Assembly (NCBI RefSeq): GCF_033546935.1
Contig: NZ_CP137854.1
Span: 2,046,001-2,110,000 of the forward strand
Reading direction: 5' to 3'
DNA: 64,000 nt
From: Xylophilus sp. GOD-11R
Lineage (GTDB): Bacteria; Pseudomonadota; Gammaproteobacteria; Burkholderiales; Burkholderiaceae_C
In this document: positions 39,700-48,891 of the stretch, one piece after another
Position numbering within the stretch: position 1 is the stretch's first letter
Layout of the letters: each line of letters begins with the position of its first letter
Notes under the pieces: generated by a model
Database searches by the model: none
What the model saw: only the letters and a program-made list of their open reading frames with translations
Told to the model about the DNA's origin: nothing
Translations under genes and position numbers: made by a program

Positions 39700-41121
39700 A
39701 TGAAGCCTGAACTCTGCGATCGACCCGCGACGGAACTGCGCCAGGAAATACTCGACGGCCACCTCAGCGCCCGCGAGTTGCTGGCCACGCATATCGAGCG
39801 CATCGGGCAGTGCAATCCGAGCGTGAACGCCTTGGTCACTCTGGATCTGGAGACCGCCATGGAAGAGGCGGGCCGAGCCGACGATCGCCGGGCGCGTGGC
39901 GAAACGCTGGGCCTGCTGCACGGCCTGCCCATCGTGCACAAGGACTGCTTCCTGACACGCGGCATGCGCACCACGCAGGGCTCTCCGCTCTACCGTGACC
40001 ACGTTCCCGCGGTCAGCAGCCTGCTGGTGCAGCGCCAGCAGGCGGCCGGCGCCATCACGCTGGGCAAGAGCAACATTCCCGAATTCTGTGCGGGCTCGCA
40101 CACGGTCAACACCCTTTTTGGTGCAACGCGCAATCCCTATGACCTGAGCCGGTCGGCCGGCGGCAGCAGCGGCGGTGCAGCGGCCGCGCTGGCATGCGGC
40201 ATGACGGCATTGGCCGACGGCAGTGACATGGGCGGCTCGCTGCGCAACCCGGCTTCCTTCTGCAACGTGGTGGGACTGCGCCCTTCGCCGGGGCGGGTGC
40301 CGCAGTGGCCGTCGCTCAATCCGAACAATGCGCTGACGGTGGTCGGGCCGATGGGCCGGACCGTCGCCGACGTCGCCTTGCTGCTGGCCGCCATGGCCGG
40401 GCCGGATGCGCGGGATCCGCTGTCCATCGAGCAGGACCCAGCGGCCTTCCTGGGTTCGCTGGAGCGCGACGTGGCCGGCACCCGTGTCGCCTTTGCACCC
40501 ACCTGGGACGGCCTGCCGGTCGATCCGGCCGTGCGGCGGGTGATCGAGGCGCAGGTGCCGGTGCTCGAAGCCATGGGCGCCCGTGTAGAGCAAGCCTCCC
40601 CGGACTTCTCCCAGGCCGACCATGCGTTCCAGACGCTGCGCGGCGTGGCCTTCGAACTGGCTTACGGTGAGCTCGCCGACCGGCATCCGGAGGCCTTCAA
40701 GCAGGCGATCCACTGGAACATCGGCGTGGGCCGCAGCGCTGGGGGCGTCGACGTCGCCCGCGCCGAAAGAGCCCGCGCTGCGCTGTTTCAGCAGATGCAC
40801 GGCTTCATGCAGGACCACGACTTCCTGATCGGCCCGGTCAGCCAGGTCGCACCGTTTCCGGTGGAGTGGGAATCCGTGCACGAAATCGACGGCACGCCGA
40901 TGCACCACTACATCGACTGGATGCGCTCGGGCTACTACCTGTCGGTCACCGGTCACCCCGCCATCTCGGTTCCCTGCGGCTTTACCGACGACGGCCTGCC
41001 GGTTGGCCTGCAGATCGTTGGCCGCTACCGCCAGGAGCGTGCGCTGCTCGAATTCGCCCATGCCTTCGAGCAAGCGGTCCCGTGCCGCGATCGCCGGCCG
41101 CCGCTGCTTTCCAGATCCTGA
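39700..41121 (+). CDS. Amidase (amidase signature family)
   Basis: A 473-aa amide hydrolase with the complete Ser-cisSer-Lys triad: Lys81 in VHKDCF, Ser156 in GGSSGG and Ser180 in DMGGSLRNP. There is no signal peptide. ATG 39700 is preceded by GGA; a TTG at 39682 lies in the operator and is unlikely. It is the first gene of a set with a Bug binding protein, a hydroxyacid dehydrogenase, a PaiB-like protein and an NTF2-like protein, under the divergent IclR regulator. The amide substrate is unknown. Confidence 0.93.
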   Translation: MKPELCDRPATELRQEILDGHLSARELLATHIERIGQCNPSVNALVTLDLETAMEEAGRADDRRARGETLGLLHGLPIVHKDCFLTRGMRTTQGSPLYRDHVPAVSSLLVQRQQAAGAITLGKSNIPEFCAGSHTVNTLFGATRNPYDLSRSAGGSSGGAAAALACGMTALADGSDMGGSLRNPASFCNVVGLRPSPGRVPQWPSLNPNNALTVVGPMGRTVADVALLLAAMAGPDARDPLSIEQDPAAFLGSLERDVAGTRVAFAPTWDGLPVDPAVRRVIEAQVPVLEAMGARVEQASPDFSQADHAFQTLRGVAFELAYGELADRHPEAFKQAIHWNIGVGRSAGGVDVARAERARAALFQQMHGFMQDHDFLIGPVSQVAPFPVEWESVHEIDGTPMHHYIDWMRSGYYLSVTGHPAISVPCGFTDDGLPVGLQIVGRYRQERALLEFAHAFEQAVPCRDRRPPLLSRS

Positions 41122-41177
41122 ATTTTCGATTTCCGTCCCGTCCGTCAACCAACCTTCTTCATTACTGGAGTCTTCGC

Positions 41178-42140
41178 ATGAAAAAACTCATCAGCACCGC
41201 CCTGGCCGCTTTGGCCGTCGTCGGCGCCGCGCCCGTCCTGGCCGACACCTATCCGTCCAGGCCGGTGACGCTGATCGCGCCGTTCCCGCCCGGCGGCTCG
41301 ACAGACGTGCTGGCGCGCATCCTCGCCACCCGCCTGGGTGCCCGTCTGGGCCAGCCGGTGGTGATCGAGAACAAGCCGGGCGCCAACGGCTCCATCGGCG
41401 CTTCGGCGGCAGCACGTGCCAAACCCGACGGCTACACCATCCTGCTGATGGGTGGTTCGTCGTACACGGTCAATTCGCTGCTCTACAAGAACATGGGCTA
41501 CGACCCGCTGGCCAGCTACGAATACCTGGGCATCGCAGGTGGCACGCAACTGGTGATGCTCACCAACCCCACGACCGGCATCGCCAGCATCAAGGACGTG
41601 GTGACCAAGTCGGCCACGGAGCCCTTGAGCTTCGGCTCCTTCGGCACCGGCTCGCTGCCGCACATCGCCGGTGAATACTTCTCGCAGAAGACCGGCGCGA
41701 AGCTGGTGCACGTGCCCTACAAGGGCAGCGCCCCGGCCATGACCGACCTCATCGGCAACCAGATTCCGCTGACCATCGAGACCATGGTCGCGGCCATGCC
41801 GCAGATCCGGGGCGGCAAGGTCAAGCCGGTCGCGGTGCTCGGCGCCAAGCGCGCGGTGCAACTGCCCGACGTGCCGACCATGCAGGAAAGCGGCGTGTCG
41901 GACTTCGACTTCGAGACCTGGTTCGGCATCGTCGCGCCCAAGGGCACGCCGGCCGACGTGGTGGATCGCCTGTCGCGCGAGCTCAAGGACATGATGGCCG
42001 AGAAGGCCACACACGAAGCCCTGGACGCCGCCGGCTTCGACCCGCGCTATTCCGACGCGCGCCAGTTCCGCGACCAGGTGCAGCGTGAGCTCAAGCGCAA
42101 CGCCCGCATCATCGAAGCAGCCAAGATCCACGCGGACTGA
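41178..42140 (+). CDS. Bug/TctC-family tripartite tricarboxylate transporter binding protein
   Basis: Periplasmic solute-binding protein of 320 aa with a signal peptide (MKKLISTALAALAVVGAAPVLA). Family hallmarks are YPSRPVTLIAPFPPGGSTDVLAR, VIENKPGANGSIGA and YKGSAPAMTDLIGNQI. CTGGAG precedes the ATG. No TctA or TctB membrane genes occur in the window, so it is an orphan receptor, as is common in this family of bacteria. It lies between the amidase and the dehydrogenase, suggesting the ligand is the operon's substrate. Confidence 0.93.
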   Translation: MKKLISTALAALAVVGAAPVLADTYPSRPVTLIAPFPPGGSTDVLARILATRLGARLGQPVVIENKPGANGSIGASAAARAKPDGYTILLMGGSSYTVNSLLYKNMGYDPLASYEYLGIAGGTQLVMLTNPTTGIASIKDVVTKSATEPLSFGSFGTGSLPHIAGEYFSQKTGAKLVHVPYKGSAPAMTDLIGNQIPLTIETMVAAMPQIRGGKVKPVAVLGAKRAVQLPDVPTMQESGVSDFDFETWFGIVAPKGTPADVVDRLSRELKDMMAEKATHEALDAAGFDPRYSDARQFRDQVQRELKRNARIIEAAKIHAD

Positions 42141-42146
42141 CGCTCG

Positions 42147-43073
42147 ATGACCCACATTGCCTTGCTCAGCCAGACCTCGAAGCTCGAATACCTGGGGCCG
42201 ATGCTGCAACACGCCTTGCCGCAGGCGCGCTATTCGGTCTGGCCCGACCCGGCCTGCCTCGATGCCGAGGTGGCCGTCTGCTGGAACACGCCGCCCGGCC
42301 TGTACGAACGCATGCCACGGCTGCGGCTGGTGCACAGCATCGCAGCGGGCGTCGACAACATCCTGCCCGGCGCCGCAAGCGCCGGTCTGCCGGTGTGCCG
42401 GGTGGTCGACGAGGGCCTGACGCGCGGCATGGTCGAGTACGTGATGTGGGCCGTGCTGCACTTCCATCGCGGCTTCGACATCGCCTTGCGCCAGCAACGC
42501 GACCATCACTGGAGCCGGCCCAAGCTGCGGCCGGCCGCGGAATGCCGTGTCGGCGTGATGGGCCTGGGCGCGCTCGGCCGCGCCGTGGCGGCCAAGCTGC
42601 TGGCCGAGGGCTATGCCGTGTCCGGCTGGTCGCGCGGCCTGCACGCCATCGACGGCGTGACGACCCACGCCGGCCAGGACGGCCTGCAGGACTTTCTCGG
42701 CGCCACCGACATCCTCGTCAACCTGCTGCCGCTGACCGACGACACCCGCGCGATCCTCGGCCGGGAGCTCTTCGAGCGCCTGCCGCAGGGTGCCTGCGTG
42801 ATCGGCTGCGGCCGGGGCGAGCACCTGGTCGCGGACGACCTCGTTGCCGCGCTGCACAGCGGCCATCTGCGTGGCGCCGTGCTCGATGTGTTTCCCCAGG
42901 AACCGCTCGAGGCGGTCAGCCCGCTGTGGGACATGCCGCAGATCGTCGTCACGCCGCACATGGCCACCATGGCCTTGCCGCAGGCCGTGGTACAGCAGGT
43001 GTCCGAGAACATCCGCCGCCTGCACAGCGGCCAGCCGCTGCTCAACCAGGTGGACGCCGGGCGCGGCTACTGA
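42147..43073 (+). CDS. D-isomer-specific 2-hydroxyacid dehydrogenase (GhrA-like)
   Basis: NAD(P)-dependent dehydrogenase of 308 aa. The dinucleotide motif is GVMGLGALGRAVAAKLL. The catalytic arginine lies in GCGRGEHLV, and the histidine in VVTPHMA. The overall shape is like glyoxylate/hydroxypyruvate reductase A. It starts seven bases after the Bug gene and is presumably cotranscribed. Reduction of a 2-oxo acid, or its reverse, is inferred; the substrate is unknown. Confidence 0.9.
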   Translation: MTHIALLSQTSKLEYLGPMLQHALPQARYSVWPDPACLDAEVAVCWNTPPGLYERMPRLRLVHSIAAGVDNILPGAASAGLPVCRVVDEGLTRGMVEYVMWAVLHFHRGFDIALRQQRDHHWSRPKLRPAAECRVGVMGLGALGRAVAAKLLAEGYAVSGWSRGLHAIDGVTTHAGQDGLQDFLGATDILVNLLPLTDDTRAILGRELFERLPQGACVIGCGRGEHLVADDLVAALHSGHLRGAVLDVFPQEPLEAVSPLWDMPQIVVTPHMATMALPQAVVQQVSENIRRLHSGQPLLNQVDAGRGY

Positions 43074-43102
43074 AGACCGGCGCAACCGCCATCCAAGACC
43101 TC

Positions 43103-43729
43103 ATGTACACACCCAAAGCCTACGAAAACCACGATCGGGCAGAGCTGCACCGCCACATGCGCGAGTGGAGCTTCGCCACCCTCGTCACCCACGGCGCGTC
43201 GGGCACGCAGGCCACCCACCTGCCGTTTCTGCTCGACGCCGACGACAGCCCCCATGGCACGCTCACCACGCACCTCGCACGCGCCAACGGCCAACTGGCC
43301 GACCTGCTGGCCGGCTGCCCCGCGCTGGTGATCTTCCAGGGCCCGCACGCCTTCATATCGCCGAGCTGGTATGACAACCAGCTCACCTTTCCGACCTGGA
43401 ACTACGCGGCCATCCACGCCCGTGGCACGCCCGCCTGTATGGAAGGCCCGGAGGCGGTGCGCGAGGTGCTCGACCGCACCGTGCGCCAGTACGACGAGCC
43501 CCTGGGCGGCGCCTGGCGCTTTCCGGAGATGCCGGCCGAGATGATCGCCACGCGGCTGCGGGCCATCGTCGCGGTGCGCATTCCCATCGAGTCGCTGGAA
43601 GGCAAATACAAGTTCAACCAGGACAAATCACCGGCCGACCGCCAGGGCGTCATCCGCGCGCTGGAAAGCTCGACCGACCTCGACGACCGCGCGACCGCCG
43701 CATTCATGCGCAAGCGAGAAAAACCATGA
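43103..43729 (+). CDS. PaiB-family FMN-binding protein
   Basis: A 208-aa protein of the PaiB/FMN-binding negative transcriptional regulator family. Recognisable segments are MYTPKAYENHDRAELHRHMRE, THLPFLLDAD, HLARANGQLADL and the C-terminal GKYKFNQDKSPADRQGV. Bacillus PaiB represses sporulation and protease genes, but the fold is a split-barrel flavin binder and a regulatory role here is not shown. Its stop overlaps the next gene (ATGA). Confidence 0.88.
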   Translation: MYTPKAYENHDRAELHRHMREWSFATLVTHGASGTQATHLPFLLDADDSPHGTLTTHLARANGQLADLLAGCPALVIFQGPHAFISPSWYDNQLTFPTWNYAAIHARGTPACMEGPEAVREVLDRTVRQYDEPLGGAWRFPEMPAEMIATRLRAIVAVRIPIESLEGKYKFNQDKSPADRQGVIRALESSTDLDDRATAAFMRKREKP

Positions 43730-44094
43730 GCTCCGACATCCAGGCCATCGAAACGGCCGTGCAGCATTACTTCGACGGGCTCTACGAGGGCGACGTCGAA
43801 AAGCTCGGCCGCGTCTTCCATCACAAGGCCAGTCTTTTCATCGCCGCTGAGGGCGCGCTCGTGGCCTTGCCGGTGCCGGATTGGTTCGCCAAGGTGGCCG
43901 CACGGCCGTCGCCGCAGTCGCTCGGTGCGCCGCGCGCCGACCGGATCCTGATGATCGACCGCACCGGCCCGGTCAACGCCATGGTGAAGATCGCCTGCCT
44001 GTTCGCGCCCAAGGCTTACGTCGACTACCTGTCTTTCATCCACTTCGAAGGCCGGTGGCAGATCGTCGCCAAGAGCTACTGCGAAAGCCCCTGA
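43726..44094 (+). CDS. NTF2-like (putative lumazine-binding type) protein
   Basis: A 122-aa single-domain protein of the NTF2-like superfamily. It begins IETAVQHYFDGLYEGDVEKLGRVFHHKASLF and ends YLSFIHFEGRWQIVAKSY, typical of the putative lumazine-binding group. It overlaps the PaiB-like gene and closes the operon. Function unknown; pairing with a flavin-type protein may mean a shared ligand, which is only inference. Confidence 0.8.
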   Translation: MSSDIQAIETAVQHYFDGLYEGDVEKLGRVFHHKASLFIAAEGALVALPVPDWFAKVAARPSPQSLGAPRADRILMIDRTGPVNAMVKIACLFAPKAYVDYLSFIHFEGRWQIVAKSYCESP

Positions 44095-44116
44095 GATCCG
44101 CCCCGGGGCGCGGCGC

Positions 44117-45001
44117 CTAACTGGCCACCAGGCCCAGGAAGCGCAAGACGTCGCGGCGCACTGGCGCCATCCAGCGCAAGGGCGTGCCCAGGCTGCCCAC
44201 CAGGGTCACGTGGTTCACCCGCGGATAGCGCTTGAAACTCACCTCGACCCCGGCCGCACGCAGTCGCTCCGCCAGGCCGGCGCTGTTGCGGTCGGGATCG
44301 ACGGTGTCGTCCCGATCGGCCGCCAGCAGCAGGGCGGGTGGTGACTGCGGCGTGACGTGGGCGATGGGCTGGGAGTCGGCCGGCGTCGCGGGCCATTCGA
44401 AGGCCGCTCGGGTCATCGGCTCATCGATCGGCAGAAAGTCATAAGGGCCCGCCAGCCCGATCCAGGCCGAGACTCGGCGTGGCGACAGGCCGACCGCCTG
44501 CAGCCAGCGCGGGTCGAGCGCCAGCATGGCAGCGTTGTAGGCGCCCGCGCTGTGCCCCATGAGCACCAGCCGGTCGGGGTCGGCGCCGTAGCGGTCGGCA
44601 TGGTTCACGGCCCAGCGCACCGCCTGCGCGCAGTCTTCCAGGAAGGTCGGATACCGCACGCCGGGACTGAGCCGGTAATCCGGAATCGCCACCACCGCAC
44701 CCGCGCCGGCCAGCGCCTCGCCGACGAAGCGGTAGTCGGCGCGCTGGCCGGTCGTCCAGTTGCCGCCGTAGAAAAACACGACCAGCGGCGGCCGGGGTGA
44801 TGCCGCCGCCGCCGATCTGCTTGGCTGGTACACGTCGATGCGCTGCCGAGAGAGCGCGCCGTAGGCCAGTCCAATGTCGGCGCGGTAGTTGTCGCGCGGC
44901 ACCAGTGCGTCAAGCACCTGGACGGCGGAACAGCCGGTCAGCAGCGGGGCGGCAGCAGCCGCGAGGAGCGTGCGTCGTGGCAGGTAGGTGGCATGAATCA
45001 T
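44117..45001 (-). CDS. Alpha/beta hydrolase lipoprotein (carboxylesterase-like)
   Basis: A 294-aa esterase with an N-terminal lipoprotein signal (LLTGC, Cys24) preceded by twin arginines (LPRRTLL). The oxyanion region VVFFYGGNW, the nucleophile elbow G-H-S-A-G, an aspartate in LLAADRDDTVDP and a late histidine in RVNHVTLVG make a full triad. ATG 45001 was chosen; a GTG at 45016 adds five residues. It is convergent to the amidase operon. A substrate cannot be predicted. Confidence 0.85.
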   Translation of the reverse strand: MIHATYLPRRTLLAAAAAPLLTGCSAVQVLDALVPRDNYRADIGLAYGALSRQRIDVYQPSRSAAAASPRPPLVVFFYGGNWTTGQRADYRFVGEALAGAGAVVAIPDYRLSPGVRYPTFLEDCAQAVRWAVNHADRYGADPDRLVLMGHSAGAYNAAMLALDPRWLQAVGLSPRRVSAWIGLAGPYDFLPIDEPMTRAAFEWPATPADSQPIAHVTPQSPPALLLAADRDDTVDPDRNSAGLAERLRAAGVEVSFKRYPRVNHVTLVGSLGTPLRWMAPVRRDVLRFLGLVAS

Positions 45002-45101
45002 GACAACCCTACGCACCGCCGGCCGGGTTGGATGAGGGGCGCCAGCAACGGTCGCCGGTTCGATCCTGGAAGTCAGGCGGTTCGCGGTGGCCCTATCTGC
45101 T

Positions 45102-46322
45102 TTAGTCAGCAGACGTCTTCAACACGCTGCCTCCACGCCGCCAGAACGCGGCCAGGGCTGAGGCTGCTGCAAAAACGAGCATCACCAGGACCAACGCGCG
45201 CGGCGTCTTGTCGGGCAGCGCGGCCAGCAGCAGCGAGGACACGATGCCGCTGCCGTACTGCAGCGAGCCGATCAGCGCAGCGGCCGAGCCGGCGAGTTCG
45301 GGCACCACGGCGTCGAGCGCGGCGGCGGTCGCGCTCGCCGCGATGATGCCGTTCATCGAAAAGAACAGCAGCACCGGCACCACGATGGCCGGCAGGCCGC
45401 CGACCTGCAGAAGCGTCAGTCCTGCCGCCGCCAGCATCGCGAGTGCCGCCACGGCCGTGGCGCCGCGCAGCAGGGTGTCGAGCCGGTAACGGCCGACCAG
45501 CCGGCGGTTGACGAAGCTCACCGCCATCAGCCCGACGATGTTGATCGCGAACAGCCAGCCGTAGTGCTGCGGCGACACGTCGAAATACTCGATGTAGGCG
45601 CGTGGGGAGCCTGCGATGAATGCGTAGGCGCTGACGTAGAACAGCGTCACGCACAGCGTGTAGCGCATGAAGACACGGTTTCCGAGCAGCCCGCGGTAGT
45701 CGGCGAAGGCCACGCGCAGGCGCGAGGTGGTGCGGCGTTCGACGGGCAGCGATTCCGGCAGCCGCCGCAAGGCCATCAACATGACCACGCCGATGGCGGC
45801 CAGCAGCCAGAAGATGAGATGCCAGGAGCCCAGGCGCACGATCTGCCCGCCCAGCAGCGGCCCGACGATGGGTGCGATCGCCATGATCATGGTGAGCGTC
45901 GACAGCGTCTGCGCCGCCATGGTGCGGGGGTAGAGGTCGCGCACCATGGCGCGGGCCAGCATGGGTCCGGTGCAGGCACCGAAGGCCTGGAACATGCGCC
46001 AGAAGACCATCTGCCCCATGGTCTGCGACATCGCGCAGCCGATCGAGCCGACCACGAAGATGCCCACTCCCAGCACCAGCGGGCGCAGTCGTCCAATGCG
46101 GTCGCTGACCGGTCCCCAGAAGAGCTGCGCCAGCGCGAAACCGACGAGAAAGCTGGTGATGGTCAGCTCGATGTCGCCCAGCAGGTCGCGTTGCATGCGT
46201 GGCATGGCGGGCAGGTAGATGTCGGTGGACAGCGAGGTGAAGGCCATCAGCGCGCCCAGCACCAGCAGCAGGCGCAGCTCGCTCGCCGGTGCGGGCGGCG
46301 TCATGGTGGTCGATGGGGACAT
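45102..46322 (-). CDS. Bcr/CflA family multidrug efflux MFS transporter
   Basis: Twelve-helix drug/proton antiporter of 406 aa. Helix 1-2 text TDIYLPAMPRMQRDL and the motif-A region LFWGPVSDRIGRLRPL are characteristic of Bcr/CflA. It probably exports drugs or sulfonamide-like compounds. Its ATG overlaps the stop of a 30-codon open frame (TGATG), which suggests translational coupling. It is divergent to nothing close; an esterase lies downstream on the same strand, 100 bases away. Confidence 0.92.
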   Translation of the reverse strand: MSPSTTMTPPAPASELRLLLVLGALMAFTSLSTDIYLPAMPRMQRDLLGDIELTITSFLVGFALAQLFWGPVSDRIGRLRPLVLGVGIFVVGSIGCAMSQTMGQMVFWRMFQAFGACTGPMLARAMVRDLYPRTMAAQTLSTLTMIMAIAPIVGPLLGGQIVRLGSWHLIFWLLAAIGVVMLMALRRLPESLPVERRTTSRLRVAFADYRGLLGNRVFMRYTLCVTLFYVSAYAFIAGSPRAYIEYFDVSPQHYGWLFAINIVGLMAVSFVNRRLVGRYRLDTLLRGATAVAALAMLAAAGLTLLQVGGLPAIVVPVLLFFSMNGIIAASATAAALDAVVPELAGSAAALIGSLQYGSGIVSSLLLAALPDKTPRALVLVMLVFAAASALAAFWRRGGSVLKTSAD

Positions 46323-46414
46323 CAGGCCGCCTGCTCGCGCCGGGACAGGGCGAGGGGATTGCCTGTAAGGAAAGTGGTGGAGGCGATGGGGGCCGCGTAG
46401 CCGGGGATTTTCAT
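46322..46414 (-). CDS. Possible 30-codon leader peptide upstream of the efflux gene
   Basis: An ATG at 46414 opens a 30-codon frame (MKIPGYAAPIASTTFLTGNP and on to REQAA) whose TGA overlaps the ATG of the efflux pump by one base. A GGA about ten bases upstream may serve as a ribosome site. The exact TGATG overlap is the main evidence. It could be a regulatory leader, or chance. No family is recognised. Confidence 0.35.
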   Translation of the reverse strand: MKIPGYAAPIASTTFLTGNPLALSRREQAA

Positions 46415-46546
46415 GAAGGGAGTTCCGCTGGAGCGGCGATGGCCCGAGGCCAATGCCGCCAAAGCGGTCGACTCTAAACAGCGCGGCCTGCTCGCACTAG
46501 ACGGCAAAGGCTTGAAGCATCGTCAAGCCCTGCTTGCCAATGCGTG

Positions 46547-48766
46547 TCACTGCGGCACGTTCAACGAACTGCCGCTGAATCCGATCCGGTCGGCCGCCGC
46601 CGGCGCCGTGGCGATCGCCGGCACGTTGGCGGCGGTGAGCGCCGGTGCCGCGCCGGGCGAGCCACCGCGCGGCGTGGCGCGCACCACCTGGCTCGGTGGC
46701 AGGGCGGCGCCGCTGCGCAGGTTGGCGTACATCGCGTCCATGGCGCGGACGAAGTACACATGCAACGGCACGAAGCGGTTGTCGAAGCCCGACAGCGACA
46801 GGAAGCCGTCGAAATGCTGGGCGTTGGTCACCTCGATGTAGCCGAGCCGGGTGCTCGACGACTCCAGCGCGCGGTTGAGCGCGGTGTAGGCGCGGGCGTT
46901 GTTGTTGAGCGGGATCAGCGTGTCGTTGCGGCCGGCCACGATCAGCGTAGGTTTGGCGCCCAGCCGGCCGTTGAGCAGCACTTCGGCGATGCCGGCGCGC
47001 ACCGCCTGGCTCTGCGCCAGGGTGGGTCGGGTGGAGGTGGCGGTGGCCGTCAGCGATGCGCCGGTCTCGTCGACGCCGGTGACCAGCGCGCGCTGGCACA
47101 GGGCGTTGTCCAGGCCGAAGTCCTGCGCGTTGGTCGACACCGAGGTGGCGATGTTCCATACCCGCGCGCCGCCCACCGAGTCGTTGTAGACGACCGACGC
47201 CGGCGTGCCGTTGGAGGTGCCGTTGGCCAGCGCGAAGCTCTGCGCCAGGGTGTTGGCGTTGGCCCGCACCGGAGCGCCGGTGCCGTCGACCTGGGCAAAG
47301 CTGGTGTTGCAGACGTTGTCGAGCACCGAGAAGCGGCCGTAGCTCAGCGGGTACATGGCCGACAGGATGGGGCCGTTGCCCAGGCCGTAGTGGGCGTTGT
47401 GCAGCAGGTCGCTGTCGGCGGTCCAGCCGAAATTGCGCAATTTGTTCAAGGCGTCCAGCGCCTGCGCGGCGGTGTCGGCACCGGTCACCAGGCCCTTGGC
47501 CGCCAAGCCTGCGCAGCGGGCGGTGGCGCGAGCGGTCTGGCCCGAGAAAGCGAGGTAATTGAAGACCGACGTTTCGGTCATGGTCGCCGGTGCGGCCAGA
47601 GCGGCGCAGGGCTGGTAGACGTTGCCGAAGGTGGTGAAGTCGGCGAGCGTCCTGCCGTAGGTCGCCACGGCCGCGCCCCCGACCGTGATGCCGTAGCCGG
47701 CAGTGGTGGGCATCTCGGTGACCGGTTCGCCTGCCACCACGCCGTCGATGAGGCTGTTGGTGTCCTGCTCGGCGGCATGCAGCACGGCGGCGCCGCCATT
47801 GGAAACCGAGCCGGCGATCACCAGCGTGTTGGCCGAGGTGAACGGTGCCGGATTGCCGTCGGTGCCGAAGCGCACGTTGAGCACATAAAGGGCGTAGGCG
47901 GCCGCGGCCAGGGTGTCGTTGCCCCAATCCTTCTCGGGGTTGAGCTGCGAATGCACCTGCTTGAGCGCCAGGCGGTTGGGCAGCAGCGCGTTGTAGGCGG
48001 CACGGGCCGCGTCGGTGATGTTGGCGGCGAAGTGCGACAGAGCACCGGCGGCGGCGCGCGTGGCCCGGGGGCCGTCGACGCGGTTCACCGTGTCGTCGGT
48101 CGGGTCGTAGATGCCGACGCCCTTGCCGGCATCGGTGAGGGCCACTGCGCAGCCGTGCTTCAGACCCCATTCGGCCGAGGTGCCGATGGCGCCGTAGAGC
48201 CCGCGCGAGCCCGACGACGGCCCGAGCACGATGCACGGCGCGGCCGTATCGAAGCTGTCGGGCACCTGGACGGCGACCGGCACCCGCTTGCGGCCGCTGC
48301 CGTCGTCGAGCACTGCCAGGTATTCACGTCCGGGAATCAGGCCCTCGCCGGTGGTCGCAACGCCGTCGGTGCCCACGTTGGGGCCGTAGAACGTGCCGAA
48401 GCCGCCGGCCACGGTGATGTCGACCAGCCCACGGTAGTTGCTGTGGATCGCGTTGCGGCGCAACTCCAGCGCGGTGGGTGCCGCGGGATCGGCATAGGCC
48501 GGGGCCGCCGCCGCCAGCCCGGTGCGGCCGAGCCCGCCGGTGAGCAGGTCCTGGGTGGCGGCGCTGTTGCCGGCAGCCGGCGCGGTAGCGGAAAAGACGG
48601 TGACGCTGACCGGCGTGAGGTTGGCCGGCAGCGTGTTGACTCCCGTGGCGTCGTTGCTGCCGCCGCAGGCCGCCAGCAGCAGGGCGGGCAGGGTGGCCAG
48701 GGCGCCCAGGCCGGGGCGCAGTTTATGGCTCGGCTGTCGGGCTGGGTCCGGAAGGGAAGTCCGCAT
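46547..48766 (-). CDS. D-(-)-3-hydroxybutyrate oligomer hydrolase
   Basis: A 739-aa exported hydrolase that cleaves 3-hydroxybutyrate oligomers released from polyhydroxybutyrate. A lipoprotein-type signal ends LLLAAC (Cys34). Family segments include TGGLGRTGL, RRNAIHSNYRGLVD, the catalytic serine region AGSVSNGGAAVLHAAEQD and VTNAQHFDGFL with the histidine. GGAG precedes the ATG. This points to growth on PHB or its oligomers, outside or in the periplasm. No PHB depolymerase is in the window. The 220-base gap beyond its stop holds only the short frame at 46322-46414. Confidence 0.92.
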   Translation of the reverse strand: MRTSLPDPARQPSHKLRPGLGALATLPALLLAACGGSNDATGVNTLPANLTPVSVTVFSATAPAAGNSAATQDLLTGGLGRTGLAAAAPAYADPAAPTALELRRNAIHSNYRGLVDITVAGGFGTFYGPNVGTDGVATTGEGLIPGREYLAVLDDGSGRKRVPVAVQVPDSFDTAAPCIVLGPSSGSRGLYGAIGTSAEWGLKHGCAVALTDAGKGVGIYDPTDDTVNRVDGPRATRAAAGALSHFAANITDAARAAYNALLPNRLALKQVHSQLNPEKDWGNDTLAAAAYALYVLNVRFGTDGNPAPFTSANTLVIAGSVSNGGAAVLHAAEQDTNSLIDGVVAGEPVTEMPTTAGYGITVGGAAVATYGRTLADFTTFGNVYQPCAALAAPATMTETSVFNYLAFSGQTARATARCAGLAAKGLVTGADTAAQALDALNKLRNFGWTADSDLLHNAHYGLGNGPILSAMYPLSYGRFSVLDNVCNTSFAQVDGTGAPVRANANTLAQSFALANGTSNGTPASVVYNDSVGGARVWNIATSVSTNAQDFGLDNALCQRALVTGVDETGASLTATATSTRPTLAQSQAVRAGIAEVLLNGRLGAKPTLIVAGRNDTLIPLNNNARAYTALNRALESSSTRLGYIEVTNAQHFDGFLSLSGFDNRFVPLHVYFVRAMDAMYANLRSGAALPPSQVVRATPRGGSPGAAPALTAANVPAIATAPAAADRIGFSGSSLNVPQ

Positions 48767-48891
48767 CGTCGTCTCCGTTTTTTTGTACGGCGCATATCAA
48801 AGCCGCAAACGGGCGCGGACGCACTAGCGTTAACGCGATGGTGGACATCGTCGCGCCGGCCCATGCGGCCGTGCAGCGGGCAGGGCGCCGG

